Source: Acidobacteriota bacterium
Lineage (GTDB): Bacteria; Acidobacteriota; Vicinamibacteria; Vicinamibacterales; UBA8438
NCBI GenBank assembly: GCA_005778315.1
Contig: SXOW01000101.1
Coordinates: 1 to 8,503 of the forward strand
Length of the DNA: 8,503 bases
Direction of reading: 5' to 3'
The notes under the pieces are model-generated. The model was not told where the DNA came from and searched no databases. It saw only the letters and a list, made by a program, of their open reading frames with translations. The position numbers and the translations under genes were made by a program. This document shows positions 1 through 5,944 of the stretch, in pieces (position 1 is the stretch's first letter; each line of letters opens with the position of its first letter).

Positions 1-1043
1 AGCTCCTCGTTCATCGACATCACGTCCTCGTTGGAGGCTTTCAGCTCCTCATTCGAGCTCTCCAGCTCTTCGATCGTGGTCTGGAGGTCCTCCCGCGTGG
101 TGGTCAGCTCGTGTTCGAGCTGCTGCACGGCGGTGGAGTCGTCGAGCGATTGAGGAAGCAGCGCCGCCCCGGTCGGTGGCTCACCGTCCGGCTCGAGGTC
201 GCGGAACGTCACGAGGAACAAGCCCTCGGCCTCCTTGGGCTCGGCGAGCGGTCGGACCGTGATCGCACAGCGAACGTAGGTGCCGTCCCGCATTACCCGC
301 GCGTCCATGTAACTCGCCGGCTCGCCCAACCGGCTCGCGCGATGCCAGGCCGCCCGCACCTTCGTCCGGATGCCCTTGCGCACCACGGCGATAAGATCCC
401 GGGTCACCTCTCCCGGCGGGAACGCCAGATAGTCGTCCAGCGGTCCCTCGACGCACAGCATCTCGCCCTGCCGGTTGATGAGCACCGAGGCCGGCGCGAA
501 CTCGCGAACCAGCGCGTGGTGCATGATCTCCGTGGCCCGGACCGTCGACCGGGTGGGGACTGGGGTCTGCGTAGCCTTCCGCCGCTGGGTCGCCTGCGCC
601 ACAATCGGGATGTCCACGACGTCACGGCGTGTGGGGCCTACCCGCCGATACACGCGGTACTTCTTGGAGACCGGCTGGAAGAGATCCGCCGCCCGGCCGA
701 CCGATTCCGAGGGCCCGAGAACCAGATACCCGTCCTCGTTGAGCGCGAAGTGACACAGCTCGATGACCTTGTGCTGCACCTCGGGCTAGAGGTAGATGAG
801 CAGGTTCCGACAACTGATGAGGTCCAGTTTGGAGAACGGCGCATCGCTGAGGAGGTTCTGCGGCGCAAACACGATCGCTTCGCGCAGCTGGGTGCTGACT
901 TGATACCGGTGCTCGTCAACACGCGCGAAGAACCGGGCCAGCCGCTCCGGCGAGACGGTTGTGGTTGCGCTGTCCCGGTAGCGACCCTTCCGCGCCACCT
1001 CCAGCGCGTCGTCGTCGATATCCGTTGCGAAGACCTGAGCCAC
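1..1043 (-). pseudogene. CheB/CheR-type hybrid protein remnant (CheR C-terminal half, PAS-like domain, coiled coil), 5'-truncated, in-frame stop
   Basis: On the minus strand the reading frame enters at about 1043 with VAQVFATDIDDDAL, the SAM-binding region of CheR glutamate methyltransferases, and reaches the CheR motif SKLDLISCRNLLIYL. A TAG stop at 786-788 follows, where relatives usually have Glu (IYLEPE), and the same frame then continues without a break to the left edge. After the stop come the end of the CheR fold (GYLVLGPSESVG, KKYRVYRR), a PAS-like domain at about 550-150, and a coiled coil with repeated Glu/Asn-Glu-Glu-Leu units (TIEELESSNEELKASNED) at about 110-1. That coiled coil is a hallmark of CheB-CheR-PAS hybrid receptor-signalling proteins. 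The N-terminal CheR half and any CheB domain are absent: upstream of 1043 the sequence is antisense to a phosphodiesterase gene and the frame stops at 1086-1088. Family assignment is firm. Calling it a pseudogene rests on two lesions, either of which could be a sequence error. Confidence 0.85.
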
Positions 1044-1433
1044 TCTCCGTTTCAGGTGTCGTTCGGCCCGTCCCAGACGTTTCCATCACGTGGGCAGCCA
1101 CGTGTGATTTGGATAGGTGTTGAGGAGGGTGCGGTCCCGCTGGCGTCGCTCAGGCGAGAAGTGCAGACTCGTCTGACGCCGTTGGGCTACCAGGCAGGCG
1201 ACCAGGTCTACCACCCGCACCTGACGATTGGTCGCGTGGGACGAGGGGTGTCGATCCGTCGCGCCTCGCTGATGGAGGCACTGGCCACGGTGGCGGTCCC
1301 GTCCGCCAGATCGCGTGTGGACCGGGTCCTGCTGTTCGAAAGCCGCCTGAAAACAGGCGGGCCCTCCTACCACGTGCTTGGCGACATGCTGCTTGGCGGC
1401 CGCGATTCAGAGGGCCCCGCCAGTTCCGCGTAG
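1041..1433 (+). pseudogene. thpR: RNA 2',3'-cyclic phosphodiesterase (ThpR/LigT, 2H family), 5'-truncated
   Basis: The frame from about 1041 to the TAG at 1431-1433 encodes about 130 residues that match the C-terminal two thirds of ThpR (formerly 2'-5' RNA ligase LigT). Visible landmarks in order are SPFQVSFGPSQTFPS, RGQPRVIWIGV, the second catalytic 2H motif in HPHLTIGRV (about 1216-1242), and the closing strand VDRVLLFESRLKTGGPSY. Family members are usually about 180-190 residues and start with a strand plus a first HxT motif. Both are missing. To the left the frame stays open back to 111, but that stretch is antisense to the CheR remnant and does not resemble ThpR. Possible internal GTG starts (1056, 1104) would give a protein with only one of two catalytic histidines, so activity is unlikely. 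It lies 93 bases upstream of archease and rtcB, which act on the same 2',3'-cyclic phosphate RNA ends. The family match is strong; non-functionality is inferred. Confidence 0.82.
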
Positions 1434-1526
1434 AATCCGTCCGCAGTTCACCAGGCTTCTGCCGGCTGTGCTTTTGGCGGAGAGGCCCCGGACTTGCATA
1501 CTCACCGTTGCCGGGAGCCGCCGTCG
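1434..1526 (+). promoter_or_regulatory. Short gap before archease, possible promoter location
   Basis: These 93 bases lie between the thpR remnant and archease. If the original promoter of the RNA-repair cassette was lost with the thpR 5' end, transcription of archease-rtcB-nudix must start here, inside the remnant, or by read-through. No convincing -35/-10 or -24/-12 pair is visible. Confidence 0.25.
1513..1517 (+). promoter_or_regulatory. Ribosome binding site of archease
   Basis: GGGAG ends 9 bases before the ATG at 1527. This spacing decides for the 1527 start over the in-frame TTG at 1494, which would add eleven residues with no family counterpart. Confidence 0.6.
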
Positions 1527-1946
1527 ATGTCCAAGCACTGGGAGCACGTCCCGCATGATGCCGACGTCGGGATTGTCGGAGTCGGAGCGTCGCGGGAGGA
1601 GGCCTTTGAGCAGGCCGGACTCGCGCTGACTGCGGTCATGGTTGATCTGGAAACGGTGCGGTCGCTCGAGGCGGTAGCCGTCGAGTGTGAGGCGCCAGAC
1701 CTGGAACTACTGTTCGTCGACTGGTTGAACGCGCTGGTGTACGAGATGGCCACCCGTCGTATGGTCTTTGGGCAGTTCGAAGTGCATCTCGATGACAACC
1801 GATTGACCGGTCGGGCATGGGGCGAACGAGTGGACCTCCGGCGCCACCACCCGGCCGTCGAGATCAAGGGCGCGACGTACACCGAGCTGAAGGTCGCCAT
1901 CGACCAAGACGGCGACTGGCGCGCGGGCTGCGTCGTCGATGTCTAG
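1527..1946 (+). CDS. Archease, RtcB cofactor protein
   Basis: The product has 139 residues, the usual archease length. Archease binds a divalent metal and promotes guanylation and multiple turnover of the RNA ligase RtcB in tRNA splicing and RNA repair. Seen here are the N-terminal signature HVPHDADVGIVG (residues 7-18), the helix EEAFEQAGLALTAVMVDLETV (about 24-44), the ELLFVDWLNALVYE segment (about 60-73), the strand RLTGRAWGE, the late motif EIKGATYTELKV (about 112-123) and the C-terminal CVVDV with the conserved penultimate-region Asp138. The acidic residues near the N-terminus (Asp11, Asp13) and Asp138 fit the family's metal pocket. The ATG at 1527 has a good Shine-Dalgarno sequence. It ends 30 bases before rtcB on the same strand, the common archease-RtcB pairing, so the two are probably co-transcribed. 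Nothing suggests damage. Confidence 0.95.
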   Translation: MSKHWEHVPHDADVGIVGVGASREEAFEQAGLALTAVMVDLETVRSLEAVAVECEAPDLELLFVDWLNALVYEMATRRMVFGQFEVHLDDNRLTGRAWGERVDLRRHHPAVEIKGATYTELKVAIDQDGDWRAGCVVDV

Positions 1947-1964
1947 CGAGGGCAGCTCACCAGT

Positions 1965-1968
1965 GGAG
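1965..1968 (+). promoter_or_regulatory. Ribosome binding site of rtcB
   Basis: GGAG (within TGGAGA) lies 8 bases before the ATG at 1977. It sits in the short gap after the archease stop codon and supports independent initiation of rtcB within a shared transcript. Confidence 0.6.
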
Positions 1969-1976
1969 ACTGAACC

Positions 1977-3401
1977 ATGGACCTGGCTCTGCTCGAGCGT
2001 GCGTCGGAATTCAAATGGGTCGTCCCGCCCACCGGTTCGATGCGGGTGCCCGGCGTCATCTACGCCAGCGAGCCACTGGTTCGCGACATGGACCACAAGG
2101 TCTACCAGCAAGTGGTCAATGTGGCGACGCTGCCCGGTATCGAAGGTGCCTCCTACGCGATGCCCGACGCCCACTGGGGCTATGGATTCCCGATAGGGGG
2201 TGTGGCCGCTTTTCGTCCGGACGGCGTGGTTTCCGGAGGCGGGGTCGGATTCGATATCTCGTGTGGCGTGCGAACCCTGTTGACCGGACTCGCGGTGGAG
2301 CAGGTCACCCGCGTGCCGGACGAGCTGGCCACCGAGCTGGCGCGGCGAGTACCGGCCGGAGTCGGAAGCCGCGGCGGTATTCACCTCAGCGCCAAACAGA
2401 TGAACGCCATGCTCAAGGGGGGAGCGCAGTGGGCGGTGGAGCAGGGATACGGCGTGGCGGAAGACCTCGCCAGGACCGAAGAACAGGGGTGCATCCCGGC
2501 GGCTGCACCGGATGAGGTCTCGGCCCTGGCGAAGCGGCGCCAGGAGGACGAGATGGGCACGCTCGGCTCGGGCAATCACTATCTCGAGGTGCAGCGGGTC
2601 GAAACGGTCTACGACGAGCCGGCGGCGGCCGCGTTCGGTCTGCGGTTGGGTGACGTCGTGGTGAGCATCCACTGCGGGTCGCGCGGGCTCGGGCATCAAA
2701 TCGGCACGGAGTTCCTGAAACACATGGCGGTGACTGCCGCCCGGCACGGGATCGAGTTGCCCGATCGGGAGCTCGCGTGCGCACCGATCCAGTCCGAGCT
2801 CGGTCAGCGGTATCTCGGAGCGATGCGCGCCGGTGTCAACTGTGCGCTCGCCAACCGGCAGATCATCACCCATCTCGTCCGCCAGTCGTTCGACCAGGTG
2901 TTGCCCGCCGCGCAGTTGTCACTCTTCTACGATGTATCGCACAACACGTGTAAGGTCGAGGACCACGTGGTGGATGGCGAGCGCCGCACGCTGTACGTCC
3001 ACCGCAAGGGCGCGACTCGGGCCTTTGGTCCGGGCCATCCTGACCTGCCGCCCGAGCTGCGGGCAGTCGGGCAGCCGGTACTCGTCGGCGGCACCATGGG
3101 CACTGCCTCGTACGTGCTGGCGGGCACTGCGGCCGGCGAGAGCCAGAGTCTCAGCTCGTCGTGCCATGGCGCCGGGCGGGCCATGAGCCGGCATGCCGCG
3201 CTCCGTCGCTGGGATGGACGTCGGATACGTGAGGAGCTCAGCCGGGGAGGCGTGCGAGTCCGGGCCCGGTCGTTGCGTGGTCTGGCCGAAGAAGCGCCGG
3301 GGGCCTACAAGGACGTCGGGGCGGTTGTCGACGCCGCGGACGGGGCCGGCCTGTCCCGAAAGGTCGCCAGACTGATCCCGATGATCTGCGTCAAGGGCTG
3401 A
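1977..3401 (+). CDS. rtcB: RNA-splicing ligase RtcB (3'-phosphate/5'-OH RNA ligase, GTP-dependent)
   Basis: The product is a full-length 474-residue RtcB. The enzyme joins RNA ends bearing 2',3'-cyclic phosphate or 3'-phosphate to 5'-OH ends through an RtcB-GMP intermediate and two Mn2+ ions. All catalytic landmarks are present: the MPDAHWGYGFPIGG block (62-75), GGGVGFDISCGVR with metal ligands Asp93 and Cys96, GSGNHYLEVQ with Asn200 and His201, SIHCGSRGLGHQIG with His232, DVSHNTCKVEDH with His322, GGTMGTASYVLAG, SSSCHGAGRAMSR with the guanylated His397, and the C-terminal VKG with Lys473. The spacing matches the well-studied Pyrococcus enzyme with small constant offsets. The ATG at 1977 has GGAG 8 bases upstream. 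Archease lies 30 bases upstream and a Nudix gene 15 bases downstream. I saw no RtcR regulator and no good sigma-54 promoter here, so it is unlikely to be controlled like the E. coli rtc operon. Intact and probably active. Confidence 0.98.
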   Translation: MDLALLERASEFKWVVPPTGSMRVPGVIYASEPLVRDMDHKVYQQVVNVATLPGIEGASYAMPDAHWGYGFPIGGVAAFRPDGVVSGGGVGFDISCGVRTLLTGLAVEQVTRVPDELATELARRVPAGVGSRGGIHLSAKQMNAMLKGGAQWAVEQGYGVAEDLARTEEQGCIPAAAPDEVSALAKRRQEDEMGTLGSGNHYLEVQRVETVYDEPAAAAFGLRLGDVVVSIHCGSRGLGHQIGTEFLKHMAVTAARHGIELPDRELACAPIQSELGQRYLGAMRAGVNCALANRQIITHLVRQSFDQVLPAAQLSLFYDVSHNTCKVEDHVVDGERRTLYVHRKGATRAFGPGHPDLPPELRAVGQPVLVGGTMGTASYVLAGTAAGESQSLSSSCHGAGRAMSRHAALRRWDGRRIREELSRGGVRVRARSLRGLAEEAPGAYKDVGAVVDAADGAGLSRKVARLIPMICVKG

Positions 3402-3416
3402 GCCTTCTACGCGAGG

Positions 3417-3899
3417 ATGTCCAGAAGAAGCGCGGGCTTGCTGCTCTTTCGTCACACGGATGGCGCCGTGGAAGTGCTCTTGGCGCATCCCGGTGGACCC
3501 TTCTGGGCGAAGAAGGACCAGGGCGCGTGGTCGATTCCAAAAGGCGAGTTCTCAGACGAGGAAGACGCGTTGCTCGCCGCCATGCGTGAATTCCGGGAAG
3601 AGACGGGTGAAAGCGTCACGGGCGACTTGATCCCGCTTCAGCCCCGACGTCAACCGGGGGGAAAACTCGTCTACGCGTGGGCCGTGAGATCCGACTTCGA
3701 CCCCGCACGGCTCAAGAGCAACACGTTCTCGATGGAATGGCCGCCCCATTCGGGCCGGCAGGCGACCTTCCCTGAAGTCGACCGGGCCGCGTGGTTCCGC
3801 CTCGACGGCGCGCGGCAGAAGATACTGAAGGGACAGGTCGGTTTCCTCGACGAACTGGAGTGCAGACTGAAACCCGGCCAGCGAGATCCGTGTTCGTAG
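3417..3899 (+). CDS. Nudix hydrolase, predicted NTP pyrophosphohydrolase
   Basis: The product is a 160-residue single-domain Nudix protein that cleaves a nucleoside diphosphate linked to another group; the substrate is unknown. The Nudix box spans residues 43-65 and fits G-x5-E-x7-RE-U-x-EE-x-G: Gly43, Glu49, Arg57, Glu58, Glu61, Glu62, Gly64. The last hydrophobic position is Glu65, a mild deviation. The start SAGLLLFRH, the HPGGPFWAKKDQGAWSIPKGE block (24-44) and the late aromatic W(F)RLD region are typical of a bacterial subgroup annotated as predicted NTP pyrophosphohydrolases (COG4119-like). The ATG at 3417 is chosen because family members begin just before SAGLL. The only purine-rich stretch (GCGAGG) abuts the ATG directly, so translation may depend on coupling to rtcB, which ends 15 bases upstream. 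The position suggests a job linked to RNA repair, such as nucleotide clean-up or RNA 5'-end processing, but this is only a guess from position. Confidence 0.93.
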   Translation: MSRRSAGLLLFRHTDGAVEVLLAHPGGPFWAKKDQGAWSIPKGEFSDEEDALLAAMREFREETGESVTGDLIPLQPRRQPGGKLVYAWAVRSDFDPARLKSNTFSMEWPPHSGRQATFPEVDRAAWFRLDGARQKILKGQVGFLDELECRLKPGQRDPCS

Positions 3900-3922
3900 T
3901 AGTGCGTCGTATGGCTCCACCT

Positions 3923-4351
3923 TCATTCCTTGAACGTCAACACGGGGCAGGTCGCGCCTCGGATCACGTGATGGGTGGTGGAGCCGAAGAACATCAGGTC
4001 GATCGGGTTGCGGCCGTGCACGCCCATGGCAATGAGGTGGACGTCTCGCTCGCGCGCGACACGGAGAATCTCGGCGTGGGGCTTGCCCGTGGCGAGGATA
4101 TGCTCCAGGTGCTCGGCATCGGCTTCCTTGGCGAGCGGCAAAATCCATGTGTCGAAACCGCTGCGCCCATGGGTGCCCAGCACGATGAGGTCGCTACTCA
4201 GCTCTTTCGCCTCGTGCAGGATGCTCCAGACCGGACTTCCTGAGCGCGCGTGCCGGTTCACCGTGAGCCCGGTCGTGTCGACGCTCGCCATGAACGTCGT
4301 CAACTCCCCGGTCACTGCCTCCAGCGTCTCGTGGGGCGACGCGGGTCGACG
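3923..4351 (-). pseudogene. Tandem universal stress protein (UspA family), internally deleted and 5'-truncated
   Basis: The minus-strand frame is open from the stop at 4352-4354 to the TGA at 3923-3925, with a possible GTG start at 4313-4315 (130 residues from there). It carries pieces of two UspA domains. Domain 1 contributes its middle and nucleotide-loop start (SSDLIVLGTHGRSGFDTWIL, 40-59). Domain 2 contributes a short helix piece (PLAKEADA), then ATGKPHAEILRVARERD, LIAMGVHGR (95-102), FFGSTTHHVIRGATCPVLTF. Missing are the opening strand and Asp-containing loop of domain 1, the stretch after FDTWIL that should read GS-TEKV and PCPVL, the opening strand of domain 2, and much of its middle. 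A normal tandem Usp has about 270-300 residues. Junctions can be placed near residue 59/60 (about 4138) and 67/68 (about 4114). All remaining pieces stay in one frame, so a small product may be made, but a complete ATP-binding fold is unlikely. It converges on the Nudix gene with 23 bases between. Confidence 0.75.
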
Positions 4352-4603
4352 TCACGATACCGTGCCAGGCTGGTGACGGACTGCCCCTCGGTGGTCCAGC
4401 AATCAACGCGGCGGGACTCGGCAAATCGCAGCGCCACGCCTTCCAGGCGCTCGCTTGTGCGGTGTGCGAGTTGCGGCTGTCCCGGCACGACGCTGAGGGT
4501 GAAAACGGTGCCGTCCTTCCTGCGTCAGGAGCACGTCGCCGGCCTGAGGTCCGGGGACCCTCGGCCGCTCCGCAGCCGGCGCGGTCTTCGTCGTGTCGCC
4601 CAT
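4312..4603 (-). pseudogene. Small hypothetical protein, apparently frameshifted once
   Basis: On the minus strand an ATG at 4601-4603, with GAGG 11 bases upstream, opens MGDTTKTAPAAERPRVPGPQ, then AGDVLLTQ. Protein-like sequence then switches frame near 4519-4520: KDGTVFTLSVVPGQPQLAHR, TSERLEGVALRFAESRRVDC, WTTEGQSVTSLARYRDV, ending at a TGA at 4312-4314. Dropping one G in the run CAGGAAGG joins the halves as LLTQKDGTVFTL, giving about 96 residues. The second half has the look of a small alpha/beta domain with an amphipathic helix and a closing YR, loosely like short DUF2188-type proteins, but I do not recognise the family. Without the shift the first frame would run on through arginine- and histidine-rich filler to 4403. 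Its end overlaps the stress-protein remnant, and residues after YRDV may come from a deletion junction. Reality of the gene rests on the start signals and the plausible fused sequence; the frameshift could be a sequence error. Confidence 0.5.
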
Positions 4604-4668
4604 TCCGTCTTTTTCCTCGGGCCGCTCCCTCGGCGGCACTCGAAGCATCGAGTGTGGGGCAGTCACCG

Positions 4669-4715
4669 ATCAGGCACTACGGCAGGGGCCTGATTCGCGG
4701 GTCAGGGAATCCCCT
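4669..4715. repeat. Overlapping, mutually exclusive hairpins
   Basis: ATCAGGC at 4669-4675 pairs perfectly with GCCTGAT at 4688-4694 (12-base loop). The same CCTGA (4689-4693) can instead pair with TCAGG at 4702-4706 (8-base loop), extended by AGGGG (4684-4688) pairing with CCCCT (4711-4715) across a 4-base GAAT bulge. The two folds share one arm and cannot coexist. No U-run follows, so this is not a simple terminator on the plus strand. Confidence 0.5.
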
Positions 4716-4759
4716 ATCTACTACATGCCTGGATGTGCGGATGTTCCACCCATTGAGCT

Positions 4760-4784
4760 ATATTCCACAGGGTGGCGTGAATAT
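4760..4784. repeat. Inverted repeat, hairpin or operator-like
   Basis: ATATTCCAC (4760-4768) pairs with GTGG (4772-4775) and, after a CGTG bulge, AATAT (4780-4784), with a 3-base AGG loop. Read as DNA it is ATATTC and GAATAT separated by 13 bases (19 bases centre to centre), close to two helical turns as in a dimer operator. It lies about 140 bases upstream of the likely TRAP operon start. Function unknown. Confidence 0.4.
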
Positions 4785-4922
4785 TCGCGGCCCGCGGCCG
4801 TCCGGCTGCGCGATATTTCGCACCGCCACGATCAGCAGCTCGCACACGTCCGTCATCCTCGCTCCCGGCCGCCGCATTTCGGACATATTGGGGGTGGCAC
4901 GCTCGTTGCGTCCGTTAGCGGC

Positions 4923-5936
4923 GTGATCAGTCCGCACACCCAGTGGACGGCGGGATTCGACCGGCCCCTTGCGCGCGCAGCGAGGCCTCCGCGTGGCCCG
5001 CGACGGCGACCGCCAGTGTGGGTGCTGGTTCTCGCACTCCTGGCGCCGGCCACGGCGGGTTGCTCCCTCAGGACCTACGCCGTGAACATGGTCGGCGACG
5101 CGCTCGCGTCGGGCGATTCGGTCTACGAGACGGATGAAGATCTCGAACTGGTCGAAGCGGCGTTACCGTTCGGGCTCAAATTCACCGAGAGTCTGCTGGG
5201 TGAGTCGCCGAACCACGAAGGCCTGTTGCAGACAGCTTGTCGGGGATTCGTCCTCTATTCCTACGCGTACGTCGACTATCCGGCCGAGGTTGCGATGCAA
5301 GACGACATCGAGGTGGGCCGAGTGATGCGCGCACGGGCTCGGAGGCTGTATGAGCGCGCCCTCGGCTACTGTCTGCGCGGCATCGAACTGTCCTACGAGG
5401 GGTTCGCCCACGGGTTGGCGAGCGGTCCCGAAGCGGCGGTGCTGATGATCGTCCCCGGTCATGAAGAGCGCGACCTCCCGTTGCTGTACTGGACCGCGGC
5501 GGCGCTGGGGCTGGCCATTTCAGTGTCGCCGGGGTCGGCCGACATGCTCGCCCGTCTGCCGGAGGTCGAGGCGGTGCTCCAAAGGGCCATCGAGCTGGAC
5601 GAAACATGGAATGACGGCGCGCTTCATGAGTTTCAGGTGGTCTTTGCCGGCGCCGTGCCGGGTGAGGCCGACTATGATCAGATCCGGCGTCACTACGACC
5701 GGGCGCTCGAGCTCTCGGCTGGCCGCAGCGCCGGCCTACATGTCGCCTACGCCGAGGCGGTGTCTGTTCCCACGCAGAACGCCGTGGAATTCCGCGACAT
5801 GATGGAGAAGGCGCTGGCCATCGATCCGGATACCACGCCGGACAATCGCCTGGTGAACCTACTGGCGCACCGGCGGGCGACCTGGTTGAGCGGGCGCATT
5901 GACGAGTTGATCCTCACACTGGAGCCAGCCCCTTGA
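4923..5936 (+). CDS. TRAP transporter TatT-component lipoprotein
   Basis: From the GTG at 4923 the product has 337 residues. An arginine-rich stretch (residues 14-29) leads into a hydrophobic core (VWVLVLALLAPA) and a lipobox ending TAGC with Cys47, so it should be exported and lipid-anchored. The mature part is alpha-helical with TPR-like periodicity, for example RARRLYERALGYCLRGIEL, EAVLQRAIELDETWNDGALH, IRRHYDRALELSAG and FRDMMEKALAIDPDTTPDNR. The stretch NMVGDALASGDSVYETDEDLEL followed by ALPFGLKFTESLL is typical of the TatT family, whose Treponema member Tp0956 partners a DctP-type protein. The family normally forms trimers that bind the substrate-binding protein. The stop overlaps or nearly touches dctP, which supports the assignment. 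The start is uncertain: no good Shine-Dalgarno precedes 4923, the frame is open back to 4593, and a shorter start at GTG 5016 would remove the charged part of the signal peptide. Confidence 0.85.
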   Translation: MISPHTQWTAGFDRPLARAARPPRGPRRRPPVWVLVLALLAPATAGCSLRTYAVNMVGDALASGDSVYETDEDLELVEAALPFGLKFTESLLGESPNHEGLLQTACRGFVLYSYAYVDYPAEVAMQDDIEVGRVMRARARRLYERALGYCLRGIELSYEGFAHGLASGPEAAVLMIVPGHEERDLPLLYWTAAALGLAISVSPGSADMLARLPEVEAVLQRAIELDETWNDGALHEFQVVFAGAVPGEADYDQIRRHYDRALELSAGRSAGLHVAYAEAVSVPTQNAVEFRDMMEKALAIDPDTTPDNRLVNLLAHRRATWLSGRIDELILTLEPAP

Positions 5937-5944
5937 GAACTCCG

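Larger units (their letters stand above)
4604..4922. promoter_or_regulatory. Divergent intergenic region with several inverted repeats
   Basis: These 319 bases have no convincing gene on either strand, although an open frame from the transporter gene runs through on the plus strand. The region separates the minus-strand small gene from the plus-strand TRAP operon, so promoters for both should lie here. No clear -35/-10 pair could be picked. It holds a short hairpin (CTCGA/TCGAG, 4639-4652), a pair of overlapping hairpins (4669-4715), a hairpin or operator-like inverted repeat (4760-4784) and a weaker pairing of TCGCG at 4785-4789 with CGCGA at 4809-4813. Base composition around 4740-4785 is less GC-rich than the flanks, as expected for a control region. 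A regulatory role is inferred from position. Confidence 0.45.

Noticed and set aside
111..1040. Long plus-strand open frame leading into the ThpR remnant
   Set aside because: Its sequence is the antisense of the CheR-PAS coding frame and resembles no ThpR N-terminus. It is open only because of high GC content.
1474..1498. Possible sigma-54 promoter (TGGC ... TTGC) before archease
   Set aside because: The GG and GC elements are about 18 bases apart instead of the required 10, so it cannot be a -24/-12 promoter.
1707..2873. 388-codon minus-strand open frame over archease and rtcB
   Set aside because: Both opposite genes are complete and match strong families. The minus-strand product is rich in Arg, His and Gly with no recognisable motif.
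3552..4148. 198-codon minus-strand open frame across the Nudix gene end
   Set aside because: It overlaps a complete Nudix domain and part of the stress-protein remnant in another frame and has no family features.
4697..4768. tRNA-like stretch on the minus strand (TATAGCTCAATGGGTGG)
   Set aside because: The D-arm-like part is striking, but the D stem has a mismatch, the anticodon stem does not pair, and there is no proper T loop or matching 3' acceptor arm. At most a decayed remnant.
4593..4922. Upstream extension of the TatT reading frame
   Set aside because: It would place about 110 proline- and arginine-rich residues before the signal peptide, contrary to an exported lipoprotein, and it crosses the inverted repeats of the control region.
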